Below are positions 43,721 to 52,362 of a stretch of 64,000 nucleotides of DNA, in pieces. Where the stretch lies: the NCBI GenBank assembly GCA_937906385.1, contig CALCYQ010000004.1:1-64000 (forward strand), in the 5' to 3' direction. The position numbers were made by a program, and so were the translations under genes. Positions within the stretch are counted from its first letter, which is position 1; the number at the start of each line of letters is the position of its first letter. The notes under the pieces are model-generated. The model was given only the letters and a program-made list of their open reading frames with translations, did not search any database and was not told the origin of the DNA. Origin of the DNA: an uncultured Candidatus Saccharibacteria bacterium (lineage in GTDB: Bacteria; Patescibacteriota; Saccharimonadia; Saccharimonadales; Saccharimonadaceae).

Positions 43721-44305
43721 GTGGCACAGCTTTATTTTCGCTATGGCGCCATGGGCTGCGGAAAAACTATGCAGCTACTGCAAGTTGCCTTTAATTACGA
43801 GGAGCGCGGCCAAAAAGTTTGCGTGATCAAGCCTGCAACGGACACTAAAAACGGCACAAAACTACTCACGCGCATCGGCCCAGAACGCGACACGAATTTT
43901 TGTTTCGATCGTCGCACTAATCTGTTCAGTCGCATCAAAAAAGAATACACCAATGTCGCTTGCGTGCTTGTGGATGAGTCGCAATTTCTTACGCCAAAGC
44001 AAGCTGACCAGCTACTGCAAGTTGTCGTTAAACTCAAAATTCCAGTCATGTGCTACGGTCTTCGTCTCAATTTCCGCATGAGCGACGGCGGCTTCGAAGG
44101 CGCCACGCGTTTGCTGCAGATTGCCCACAAAATCGAAGAAATTAAGACTATTTGCGATTGCGGCCGCAAAGCTACACTAAATACTCGTTGGCTCGACGAT
44201 AAATTAGTTACCGACGGCCCAGACGTCCTCATCGATGGTACTAGCAAAATTGAATATCGCGCCCTCTGCCCAGAATGCTATTTTAAATATAAGGAGCAAA
44301 TTTAA
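43721..44305 (+). CDS. tdk: Thymidine kinase
   Basis: 194 residues, type II thymidine kinase for salvage. P-loop GAMGCGKT (9-16), VDESQFL, and the zinc lasso with CDC and CPEC, all four Cys present. GTG start. TAATG couples it to tmk, giving a two-step route from thymidine to dTDP. ung follows, so the block handles thymidine salvage and uracil removal. Confidence 0.95.
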   Translation: MAQLYFRYGAMGCGKTMQLLQVAFNYEERGQKVCVIKPATDTKNGTKLLTRIGPERDTNFCFDRRTNLFSRIKKEYTNVACVLVDESQFLTPKQADQLLQVVVKLKIPVMCYGLRLNFRMSDGGFEGATRLLQIAHKIEEIKTICDCGRKATLNTRWLDDKLVTDGPDVLIDGTSKIEYRALCPECYFKYKEQI

Positions 44306-44916
44306 TGTATATCGTTATCGAAGGCCAAGATGCCACTGGCAAATCTACACAAGTTGAGCTACTCGCGAAATATTTGCGCGAGCAAGGCAAAGAGGTCGTT
44401 ACTATGCACGAACCCGACGGAGAGCTCGAATCCGCACACGAATTGCGTCGCATTATCAAAGATAAAACCTACAACCTCGAGCCAATGACGCACGTTCTGC
44501 TTTTTACGGCCGCCCGCCAAGAGCTTTGGCGCAAGCTCGCCGAACCAGTCTTAAAGCGCAATGGTTTCGTAATTTCCGCGCGCAACTGGTGGTCCACACT
44601 TGCCTATCAGGGCTACGGTCAGGGCATTTCGCGCAGTCGAATCATCCGCATTACTAAAGAGGCCATGCCGGAACGTTATGTAAAGCCAGATTACTCCGCG
44701 ATTTTGACGCTCGACGAAAAAACGCGCCTCGCCCGCCAAAGCTCCCGTGACGATAATTCCGCCAAAGATACCTTCGAATCCAAACCGAGCGATTTTCAAC
44801 ATAAAGTTGACAACGCCTACTTACATATCGCCAAAGATCTCGGTATTCAAACGGTCGACGCTAGCCCAAGCGTAGATGAAATCCAAGCCACACTTAGGAA
44901 GCTATTCGGAGTCTAA
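44305..44916 (+). CDS. tmk: Thymidylate kinase
   Basis: 203 residues. P-loop EGQDATGKST (6-15) and a DE-x5-RQSSRDD lid region. It phosphorylates dTMP to dTDP. It starts in the last base of tdk and is followed by ung after one base, so all three are co-transcribed. The DR(Y/H) motif normally after the P-loop is replaced by SARNWWSTLAYQG, still recognisable as the substrate-binding segment. Confidence 0.9.
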   Translation: MYIVIEGQDATGKSTQVELLAKYLREQGKEVVTMHEPDGELESAHELRRIIKDKTYNLEPMTHVLLFTAARQELWRKLAEPVLKRNGFVISARNWWSTLAYQGYGQGISRSRIIRITKEAMPERYVKPDYSAILTLDEKTRLARQSSRDDNSAKDTFESKPSDFQHKVDNAYLHIAKDLGIQTVDASPSVDEIQATLRKLFGV

Positions 44917-44917
44917 A

Positions 44918-45565
44918 ATGCACGAATCCTGGAAGCCCATTCTACAAGCCGAGTTTGCCGAACCGTATTTCCAGGAGCTTTCTGCTTTTTTGCATGAAGC
45001 CTACGAGCATAAGACGATTTATCCGCCCAAGCAGCAGGTATTTTCCGCCTTCACGACCGACCTAAACAACATCAAAGTTGTGATTATTGGACAAGATCCA
45101 TACCATGGCCCACGTCAGGCCAACGGACTCGCTTTTTCTGTGCATGATGGTATTGATTTCCCGCCATCGCTACGCAATATTTTTAAGGAAGTGCGCGACG
45201 ACGTCGGCGCGCCGATTCCAGAATCCGGCGACCTCAAACGTTGGGTAGAGCAGGGTGTAATGCTACTTAATAACACGCTTACGGTCGAGGCGCATCTCGC
45301 CGGCAGCCACCGTGGCAAGGGCTGGGAAATTTTCACCGAGCATATCATAAAATATTTAAACGAAAATCGTCCGCATTTGGTTTTTATCTTGTGGGGACGC
45401 GACGCGCGGAGTAAAAAACCGATGATTGATCAAACCAAACATTTCATCATCGAATCTGCCCACCCATCACCGCTTTCTGCGCATAACGGCTTCTTTGGCT
45501 CGCGCCCTTTTAGCAAATGCAACGCCAAGCTTGCCGAATGGCAACTCGAACCAATTAAATGGTAA
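44918..45565 (+). CDS. ung: Uracil-DNA glycosylase
   Basis: 215 residues, family 1. GQDPYHGPRQANGLAFSV (water-activating Asp), and HPSPLSAHNGFFGSRPFS (catalytic His loop). Removes uracil from DNA. CGGAG lies before ATG 44918; an in-frame ATG at 44876 would sit inside tmk. Its TAA stop forms the start of the -10 of the next gene. Confidence 0.96.
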   Translation: MHESWKPILQAEFAEPYFQELSAFLHEAYEHKTIYPPKQQVFSAFTTDLNNIKVVIIGQDPYHGPRQANGLAFSVHDGIDFPPSLRNIFKEVRDDVGAPIPESGDLKRWVEQGVMLLNNTLTVEAHLAGSHRGKGWEIFTEHIIKYLNENRPHLVFILWGRDARSKKPMIDQTKHFIIESAHPSPLSAHNGFFGSRPFSKCNAKLAEWQLEPIKW

Positions 45566-45574
45566 ACTAAGCTT

Positions 45575-46078
45575 ATGCACGTTTATCTCAAACAAGAGTT
45601 CATGTCGCTACATAATACTTATTTTATTTATGCCGCCTCCGAAGAACAAGAATACAGCATTGACGAAAGCAATTTTAGCCTCGGACATAAATTAAAAATC
45701 ACTCGCGAAGGGAAGGTCGTCGCAAAAGTTGAGCAATCTTTTCTTGGCTTAAAACCAAATTTCACCCTTATCGATGTAGCAAATAGCCAAAATTATCAAC
45801 TCCGCCGCGCTGGCAAGATCGAAGACGGCTACTATATCATTGAAGGCCTCAATTGGCAAACGGGCGGCGATATTATAGGGCTAAACTACGCCATCATGGA
45901 CGATTCTGGCGGCCAAGTTGCCTCCGTTAGTCTCCGCGAAACGCCTATCGGCGAAGCGCTCGATATCTATATCGTTAATCCAAAAGATACCCTCATGTCT
46001 ATAGCCGCCGTCGTCGCCATCAATGCCGACCGCAAAGATCAGCGGTCTAAGAGCATAAACCCTGAAAAATACGCCTAA
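45575..46078 (+). CDS. LURP-one/YxjI-like protein
   Basis: 167 residues with the tubby-like LOR fold pattern (FSLGHKLKITREGKVVAKVE, FTLIDVANSQNYQLRR, NYAIMDDSGGQVASVS). Possible membrane tether or phospholipid scramblase-like protein; role unknown. TGGTAAACT (45560-45568) ends 6 bases before ATG and overlaps the ung stop, so it is probably transcribed separately as a leaderless mRNA. Confidence 0.7.
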   Translation: MHVYLKQEFMSLHNTYFIYAASEEQEYSIDESNFSLGHKLKITREGKVVAKVEQSFLGLKPNFTLIDVANSQNYQLRRAGKIEDGYYIIEGLNWQTGGDIIGLNYAIMDDSGGQVASVSLRETPIGEALDIYIVNPKDTLMSIAAVVAINADRKDQRSKSINPEKYA

Positions 46079-46144
46079 AATTAAAGATTTCTAGCGAAAA
46101 TTGCCCAAAAATCGACATTTTTGGCCTAAAATGGCAAAATAACC

Positions 46145-46173
46145 TTGACTATTTTGCAAGAGTGTGCTATAAT
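46145..46173 (+). promoter_or_regulatory. Consensus promoter of the 46180 RNA
   Basis: TTGACT (46145-46150), 17-bp spacer, TGC, TATAAT (46168-46173). RNA should start near 46180. Confidence 0.85.
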
Positions 46174-46179
46174 GTAATT

Positions 46180-46290
46180 ATTGAAGTTGTGAAGGGCGCA
46201 GGTGTATGGCTACCAAGCGATCCATCTCCGTAAACCTTACAACTTATACGCAAATGCATCGCTACCAAGCGATGCATTTCCGTTTTTTAG
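46180..46290 (+). ncRNA. Candidate small RNA or transcription attenuator
   Basis: From the consensus promoter the RNA first forms a long stem, AAGTTGTGAAGG (46184-46195) with CCTTACAACTT (46235-46245), one bulged base. It then ends in a strong terminator at 46252-46288. A 23-base segment inside the first stem (46209-46231) is repeated in the terminator's 3' half (46261-46283) with two differences, so it could pair with the terminator's 5' arm instead. That is how an attenuator or riboswitch would be built; equally it could be a free 110-base small RNA. No known RNA family is recognised. Confidence 0.6.
46252..46288 (+). terminator. Strong terminator inside the 46180 RNA
   Basis: AAATGCATCGC (46252-46262) and GCGATGCATTT (46269-46279) form a perfect 11-bp stem with loop TACCAA, followed by CCG and six T bases. 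Confidence 0.9.
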
Positions 46291-46407
46291 CCACATTTTA
46301 TTCATAGTTTTCCACAAGCATAACAGAGGTTTTGCACGCTATTTGGCTGAAAAAATCATCGCATTTCAAGACTACCATAACCATTTTTGCCACCATATAA
46401 TAAAAGT

Positions 46408-46544
46408 ACGACATCACACTTCGGTCACTGATTGTCGGAGTATACGCCGTCATCCGTATCTTGTCATTGTACGGGTGGCACCGAGCCGCAAACCATGGCT
46501 CACATAAATGACTCCAAAAATTTAATCAATTTAAGGAGTAATTT
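46408..46544 (+). promoter_or_regulatory. Structured leader of the 46545 gene
   Basis: Short hairpins follow one another: CGACA/TGTCG (46409-46437), ATACG/CGTAT (46442-46459) and GAGCC/GGCTC (46483-46501). GGGTGGCACCG at 46473-46483 resembles the core of T-box leaders, but the specifier stem and a terminator are not seen, and the next gene is not a synthetase. AAGGAG before the ATG is the ribosome site. Confidence 0.4.
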
Positions 46545-46805
46545 ATGAACAATATTAACAATCCAGCGGAAAAGGGAGAAAAAGTCGAGGTTATGGCGCT
46601 GTTCAACTACAGCCGCATCCCATGCCAACCGCTTTACTTCCGCAAGCGAGGAGAGGACGAAGTCGAAATCACTGAAACCCTCAGTGAACGCATCAAGTTC
46701 GTCGGGAATTCCGCCCGCCACATCTTCGAATGCGTCATCGGCAAGTCCAATTGCCGACTCGAATTCGACACCTCGTCCTTAGCCTGGACCCTATTCGAAG
46801 GCTAG
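46545..46805 (+). CDS. Small orphan protein, DUF6504-like pattern
   Basis: 86 residues. RIPCQPLYFRKRG, FECVIGKSNCRLEFD and SLAWTLFEG have the spacing of DUF6504-like small beta proteins (a recollection, not a search). No membrane helix. It is preceded by the longest and most structured leader in the window and followed by a terminator, so its expression appears tightly controlled. Confidence 0.6.
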   Translation: MNNINNPAEKGEKVEVMALFNYSRIPCQPLYFRKRGEDEVEITETLSERIKFVGNSARHIFECVIGKSNCRLEFDTSSLAWTLFEG

Positions 46806-46821
46806 GGAAGAGCCTCGCGTA

Positions 46822-46852
46822 CACCCGTCGCTAATATCGACGGGTATTTTTT
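46822..46852. terminator. Terminator between convergent genes
   Basis: ACCCGTCG and CGACGGGT around loop CTAATAT, followed by ATTTTTT. The minus-strand cutinase gene ends within the T-run. Confidence 0.88.
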
Positions 46853-48330
46853 ATACCAATAGTCAATACTGCGCAAAAGAGCACTATCGGCAGCACCCAC
46901 AGAACCCCAATCTCAACACCAGTTTGCGGCGCATTTGCTTGTTCGGCCTCAAGATCTTTCGGCGACAAATCTTGCTCGTGCGACAAAACCTCCACCTCCG
47001 GAACTGCACCAATCTCCACGCCAGACTCATCGCCTACATTAAACTCTTCATCCATCCAAGCTACGCTTAGAACATCATCGTCGTTCAACTCTAAATCATG
47101 GACGCCCGCCACCAGCTCATCCGCGTCGACATATGCCAAATCGAAACCGTTCAAGCGCACAAGCAGATACTTCGCACCTTCCGGAATTTCTTGCCAAGTA
47201 AAATACACCGCATCCGCTTGACGTCCTGCCTCAACCTCTGGTGGCGCGAATATCACATCATCAATACTATCCACCACATATACATCCGCCATCGCCTCCG
47301 ATTGCAACCCGGCATTATTCGACACGCGTAGCTTAATTACATGACTACCAAGCGGAAAATCTCCTTCATAAACTGCACCGCCTTCCATAAAATTATTATT
47401 ATCAATTGCCCATTCAAAACGGGCGACATCCGTGCCAAAGCTAAAACTGTTTTCCGCCGAAATCCGTATTATATCGCCAGGGTAAGCATAATATTCGTCT
47501 TGCGCGAGCATGGCATAAATCTCTGCATCACTCGCCGTTCGTTTAGACTGCAGCTCAATCCGCGAAGTCGTCATTTTTTGCTGCACTAAATACGACATCT
47601 GCGCATAACTGCCACGATCGACATATTGTGTATGCCCAGAATTATTGAGCGGCGAAGCCGTACTGCCACAAACGTAATCATTTTTGCCACACCAAAGTCC
47701 ATATTTACCCGCCAAATCGCCGTATTGATAAGGATTGCGCGCGCCAAGTCTTCCCGTATGCGTACGACAAGCCGGCACGAACACGCGATACTCTGAATAA
47801 TTCCGCCCGAGACACGCATCGGGCAATAAACCGCGTCCTTCCGGTAAATACGTCTGTGGATCAGCCACGAGACCAATATAAATCACGCGGTCGGCCCGAA
47901 AGCGCCGCGACGCTTGCGCCACCACCATCGCACCTTGCGAATAACCCGCCAACACCCAACGCGTAGTTGGGCAGCGCAGCATCGTGTCCGAATAATAATT
48001 CTGCAGTCAATCCACCCCAGCATTTACACTCTTACCGAAATTATAATATTTACCCGCCGAAATATATGCGCCAACCGCATTCGTCAGTGGATCCGACACT
48101 GACACAGCCGGATAATCCACGTCCGTAAATCGATAGCTCGCCATACCAATCCGATCCGCCATCTTCGTCATTACGCGCCGATAAGTTTGATATTCAACAT
48201 TTTCCTCATAAACACCACCCGAGCCGCGCGCAAATATAAACTCCACGTCCACGCAATCTGTCGCTAGCGCTCGACCACCAAAAATAAACACCCCAATCAC
48301 GCTAAATATCAATAAAAATATTTTTTTCAT
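46831..48330 (-). pseudogene. Surface-anchored cutinase-like esterase with in-frame UGA
   Basis: One frame of 499 codons broken by a single TGA at 48007-48009. The part before it has a signal peptide (about 1-23, KKIFLLIFSVIGVFIFGGRA) and VEFIFARGSGG, the start of the cutinase fold. The part after it holds LAGYSQGAMVVA (catalytic Ser) and ADPQTYLP, then Ig/fibronectin-like beta domains and an end APQTG, hydrophobic helix and NTRRY, which looks like a sortase signal. Reading frame and homology run through the TGA unchanged, so this is either a recent nonsense mutation or readthrough. Without readthrough the catalytic part lacks secretion. Confidence 0.75.
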
Positions 48331-48429
48331 GCCTCTAGCAAAACAGTCAACCGACACTTAAACAAGCATAAGCTTAATCTTTTTCAGCTACTACCGTATT
48401 CTCCCCGTAAATGCTAAAATATTTCTAAT

Positions 48430-49176
48430 ATGCAAAAGAAAAATACTGCGCTCATCGACGTAAGGCATTTCAAGATGTCTTTCGCCGACAAAGTTGTGAT
48501 TAAAGATCTCTCTTTTTCTGTAAACCGAGGCGAAATTTTCGGCCTACTCGGCAGTAACGGCTCCGGCAAAACCACCACTATCCGCGCACTTCTGGATCTT
48601 TATCAGCCAACCGGCGGCAAACTCTTAATTGGCGGCGAGCCTTTTGTGCCGGGCAAGAATATTAGCGTCGGTTATCTTCCAGAGGAACGCGGCCTTTATA
48701 AGAAAGAAAACGTCATTGATGTTATGACTTATTTCGGTCGCTTGCGCGGGCTCAAGAACCCTAAAGAATGGAGCCTGAATTATCTTAAACGCGTTGGCCT
48801 CGAGGAACACGCCAAGACAAAAATCAACAAACTCAGTCAAGGCATGCAGCAGAAAATCCAGCTCGGCATCACTGTCATGAATGACCCAGAATTATTAATT
48901 CTCGACGAACCGACCAAGGGATTCGACCCGGTGAACCGCCGCCTACTCATGGATATCATCGACGAGCTTCACGAAAAAGGTAGCACTATTATCATGATTA
49001 CTCACTATATGGACGAAGTGGAGCGCCTCTGCGATCGCATTCTTCTGCTTAAAGACGGCGTCGCCCGCGCCTACGGCGCGGTGAGCGACGTGCGCAAATC
49101 TTTCGGCAATAAATCACTCGACCAAATTTTCGTCGATGTCTATGGCGAAAAGGAAGAGGAGGAAGATCATGAATAA
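48430..49176 (+). CDS. ABC transporter ATP-binding protein
   Basis: 248 residues. Walker A GSNGSGKT, ABC signature NKLSQGMQQK, Walker B LLILDEPTKGFD and H-loop ITHYMDE, of the NatA/CcmA class that pairs with ABC-2 permeases. TGCTAAAAT (48412-48420) ends 9 bases before ATG. The permease gene overlaps its 3' end by 8 bases. Confidence 0.93.
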   Translation: MQKKNTALIDVRHFKMSFADKVVIKDLSFSVNRGEIFGLLGSNGSGKTTTIRALLDLYQPTGGKLLIGGEPFVPGKNISVGYLPEERGLYKKENVIDVMTYFGRLRGLKNPKEWSLNYLKRVGLEEHAKTKINKLSQGMQQKIQLGITVMNDPELLILDEPTKGFDPVNRRLLMDIIDELHEKGSTIIMITHYMDEVERLCDRILLLKDGVARAYGAVSDVRKSFGNKSLDQIFVDVYGEKEEEEDHE

Positions 49177-50425
49177 AATCTTTGAAGTCATCCGCTTCGA
49201 GGTTATGCGCAGCATTAAAAAACCGAGTTTTTGGGCCGCCGCAATTCTAATTCCAGTCCTGTTCGGCTTTTATATTTTCATTGCCGCCATGAGCGGTTAT
49301 TCCGCCGGCGAAGCTTTCGAATCCGCTTCGGACACTTCCGAAATGAAACTCGGCCTCCACGACGGCGCCAGCTTCGTTAAGTCTAATGTCATCAAAAACA
49401 CCAACGGCGATGAACAAGAATTCGCCATTTACGAAAGCACACAAGCCGGCATAGATGCCGTCCAAGCCAAAGAAATTGACGTCTTCTACGATATTCCAGA
49501 GAATTTTAGCGAAAAGCCGACCGTCAACATTTATGCCAAGCCAGACCAAGTTACTTTATTTGACGACTATTCCGCGCCAATCGCCACACTCTTACAAACA
49601 CACGCTGTCACTGAAGTCTCTGCGATTAATTATTCCATCATCACAAATTCCATCGCCTATGAGACCATTAATTACGACGCTGACGACAACCATGTCGTTG
49701 AAACGAATGAGATTGTCGGCCAATTATCCGGTCCAATCATCGCGCTAGCCTTGTTCTATGTCCTTATCATCGTACTTGGAAATCGCCTTGTTGTGGCTAT
49801 GACTGAAGAAAAAGAAAATCGTATTAGCGAGCTTATGCTTACTAGCATCAACCCGCGCAACCTTATCGTCGGCAAAATCATTTCCTTAATGATAGTTGGC
49901 TTTATTCAACTACTCGTACTCGTAATTCCAGTTCTTATCCTTTATAAAGTCGGCATCAATTACGACGTAATTCCAGAATTTATCCGCGAAGGCATCAGCG
50001 CACTTTCTATTGCGCAATATGCGCTCCTGCTCGTCGCATCCTACTTCCTATTTACAGCCGGCTGCGTCGTCATCGGCACGCTCACTCCTACCGCCAAAGA
50101 CGCCAACTCATTCTCGAGTGTCTTCGTTATCATGGTCATTTTACCAATTTTCTTCCTCGGTAGCTTCACCGGCAAAGACAACCAATTTATGATGTACTTC
50201 CTGACTTATTTCCCACCGAGCGCACCGATTGCCATCATGCTTCGCGCTATTATGGGCAGTCTCGCCGATTGGGAATTCTGGGTTGGGCTCGCCGATATTG
50301 TAATCGTTGGCGCCTTGCTCGCCAAACTTGCCACATACATCTTCTGCAAAAACGCCATCGAATTTACAGCTCGTATCAACTTTAAAAAACTATTCGGGAG
50401 TCCACGTAAATCATGGAAAAACTAA
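49169..50425 (+). CDS. ABC-2 type permease (NatB-like)
   Basis: 418 residues: one N-terminal membrane helix, a large extracytoplasmic domain (about 45-190) and five or six C-terminal helices containing EEKENRISELMLTSINP, typical of NatB-type permeases. Exports an unknown substrate (Na+, a peptide or drug are known for the class). GAGGAGG precedes ATG 49169. Its end overlaps murT by 13 bases. Confidence 0.9.
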   Translation: MNKIFEVIRFEVMRSIKKPSFWAAAILIPVLFGFYIFIAAMSGYSAGEAFESASDTSEMKLGLHDGASFVKSNVIKNTNGDEQEFAIYESTQAGIDAVQAKEIDVFYDIPENFSEKPTVNIYAKPDQVTLFDDYSAPIATLLQTHAVTEVSAINYSIITNSIAYETINYDADDNHVVETNEIVGQLSGPIIALALFYVLIIVLGNRLVVAMTEEKENRISELMLTSINPRNLIVGKIISLMIVGFIQLLVLVIPVLILYKVGINYDVIPEFIREGISALSIAQYALLLVASYFLFTAGCVVIGTLTPTAKDANSFSSVFVIMVILPIFFLGSFTGKDNQFMMYFLTYFPPSAPIAIMLRAIMGSLADWEFWVGLADIVIVGALLAKLATYIFCKNAIEFTARINFKKLFGSPRKSWKN

Positions 50426-51648
50426 GTATCCTACTTGGTAAAAGCATTCAAAAAATCACCCGTCTGCGCGGCAACGGCGGTTCCGCTCTGCCGGGCCTCG
50501 TCATCGAACGTACTAACCCTAAATTTGTCCGCAACGTATTATCTAAATTACCGTATGGCGTCGTAGTAGTTTCTGGCACCAATGGTAAAACCACCACTAC
50601 TAAAATCGTCGTCGAATTACTCGAAGCCGAAGGCCTTAAAGTTTTCACGAATAAAACCGGCAGCAATTTCGTTCGCGGCGTCATTTCCGCTATTTTAAAG
50701 AACATTAAACTTAGCGGTAAATTCGATTACGATATCGCCGTACTCGAACTTGACGAGGCACATGCCGTTAAATTCTGCGAAGTTATGCCGATTAATTATG
50801 CACTCCTACTCAACGTCCAGCGCGATCAGCTTGATCGTTTCGGCGAAATTGACCACACCGCCGAATTACTTCAAAAAGTTGCTGAAAATGCCGAAAAAGC
50901 CGTCGTACTCAACCGCGAAGATCCGCGCGTAGGCAAGATTCAAGCCAAACACCAAGTTTACTTTGGCCTTTCCGACATGCTACTCAAGAAATTCCCATCC
51001 GACGATAATCTTCTGAATAAAAACAGCGTCGTCGCATCTGATAAACCCGCCCTCGTTACGCTCGATAAACTCGACGGCCAAAAAGCCACTTACCGCGTCA
51101 AGACCGAGCATTATCATACCAACTTAACGCTCAAGGGTATTTATAATGCCTATAATGCCGCCGGTGCGCTCGCGCTCGTAAGCACCATTCTACCAGAAAC
51201 TGACAGCCAAAAATTCATCAATAAGCTCAGTAAAGTCGAGTCCGCATTTGGCCGCGGGGAAGTATTCAAAATCAACGACGCTGAAGTGGAAATCCTACTC
51301 GTCAAAAATCCGAGTGCTTTTCAACTCAGTCTCGCCAGTTTCGTCGACGATGAGCATGACTATATGATTGCCATCAACGACAATATAGCCGACGGCCGCG
51401 ACATTTCTTGGCTCTGGAATGTTGATTTTAAGACTCTATCAAACGTTAAAATCGTTTCCGGCGTCCGCGCTACCGACATGGCGCTCCGCCTCAAATATGA
51501 CGACATTAAAGTCGATAAAATCGAAGAAAATCTCGAGACTGCCGTCGATAAATTTACCACCGCTGATAAAAAGCCGAAACGCATTTTCGCCACTTACACG
51601 GCAATGCTTGAAATTCGTAAAATAATCTCCGGAAAGAGCCTACTATGA
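50413..51648 (+). CDS. murT: Lipid II isoglutaminyl synthase, MurT subunit
   Basis: 411 residues, Mur-ligase fold with P-loop VVSGTNGKTTTTK and the DUF1727 C-terminal domain. With GatD it amidates D-Glu of the lipid II stem peptide in the cytoplasm. The Cys4 zinc ribbon found in MurT of Firmicutes is missing: only one Cys remains in the whole protein (KFCEV). gatD overlaps its stop by four bases (ATGA). Confidence 0.92.
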   Translation: MEKLSILLGKSIQKITRLRGNGGSALPGLVIERTNPKFVRNVLSKLPYGVVVVSGTNGKTTTTKIVVELLEAEGLKVFTNKTGSNFVRGVISAILKNIKLSGKFDYDIAVLELDEAHAVKFCEVMPINYALLLNVQRDQLDRFGEIDHTAELLQKVAENAEKAVVLNREDPRVGKIQAKHQVYFGLSDMLLKKFPSDDNLLNKNSVVASDKPALVTLDKLDGQKATYRVKTEHYHTNLTLKGIYNAYNAAGALALVSTILPETDSQKFINKLSKVESAFGRGEVFKINDAEVEILLVKNPSAFQLSLASFVDDEHDYMIAINDNIADGRDISWLWNVDFKTLSNVKIVSGVRATDMALRLKYDDIKVDKIEENLETAVDKFTTADKKPKRIFATYTAMLEIRKIISGKSLL

Positions 51649-52361
51649 ATCTAAACATTTTGCATTTATATCCAAAAGAAATGAACCTGTACGGCGACCA
51701 TGGCAATATTTTAACTTTGCGCAAACGCTGCGAATGGCGCGGCATCAAAACGCGCGTCATCGCGCATGAACCAGGTCAGCCATTACCAAACGACATCGAT
51801 ATCATTTTCGGCGGCGGTGGCCAAGATTCCGGCCAAAGCAAAATCGAAAAAGATCTCGTCCGTATCGCGCCAGAGCTTAAAGAAATGATCAACAACGGAA
51901 CGCCAGCACTCGTTATTTGCGGTCTTTATCAGCTATTTGGTGAATATTTTGAAACTTCCGAAGGCCAGAAAATCCAAGGCGCCAATATTCTCGGCGTCAC
52001 CACCAAAGGCGGTCCAACCCGCCTCATCGGCAACATCACTATCAATACGCCAGAATTCGGCGAAATTGTCGGCTACGAAAATCACTCCGGTCTCACCGAG
52101 CTTAAAGACGACACGCTCGCTTTTGGCACCGTCGTTTCTGGCTCCGGCAACAATGGGGAAGATATGACCGAAGGCGCCAAATACAAAAACTGCATCGGCA
52201 CCTACTTGCATGGTCCAATTTTGCCAAAAAATCCCCGCGTCGCTGATTTTCTCATACTCAAAGCCCTCGAAAACAAGACTGGCAAAAGTCAAAAACTCAC
52301 CGTCTTAAACGACCGCATCGAACAGCGCGCCCACAAAGTCGCGGTTAGTCGTCCGCGCTAA
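51645..52361 (+). CDS. gatD: Lipid II isoglutaminyl synthase, GatD glutamine amidotransferase
   Basis: 238 residues, class I glutaminase type: GGGGQDSGQ near the start, nucleophile Cys in LVICGLYQLFG and catalytic His in TYLHGPILPKNP. Gives ammonia from glutamine to MurT. The pair shows this cell makes peptidoglycan with D-isoGln. Confidence 0.94.
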   Translation: MNLNILHLYPKEMNLYGDHGNILTLRKRCEWRGIKTRVIAHEPGQPLPNDIDIIFGGGGQDSGQSKIEKDLVRIAPELKEMINNGTPALVICGLYQLFGEYFETSEGQKIQGANILGVTTKGGPTRLIGNITINTPEFGEIVGYENHSGLTELKDDTLAFGTVVSGSGNNGEDMTEGAKYKNCIGTYLHGPILPKNPRVADFLILKALENKTGKSQKLTVLNDRIEQRAHKVAVSRPR

Positions 52362-52362
52362 T

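Larger units (their letters stand above)
46079..46544 (+). other. 466-bp gene-free stretch with structured RNA signals
   Basis: No protein gene I can support here. It contains a hairpin CCAAAAAT/ATTTTTGG (46103-46126) that can end the upstream gene, a consensus promoter (46145-46173), an attenuator-like RNA (46180-46290), one DnaA-box-like TTTTCCACA near 46306, a weak TATAAT at 46396-46401 and several hairpins (46408-46544) ahead of a small gene. Confidence 0.7.

Noticed and set aside
46209..46283. Repeats near 46.2 kb as a CRISPR array
   Set aside because: Only two copies, 52 bp apart, one being half of a terminator stem; no third repeat or cas gene in the window.
48007..48009. UGA as a recoded sense codon (Gly or Trp) in this organism
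   Set aside because: Several genes end normally in TGA, including those at 1756, 2511, 17685 and 29780, so no genome-wide recoding. A selenocysteine reading is also unlikely: no SECIS-like hairpin was evident and the family does not use it.
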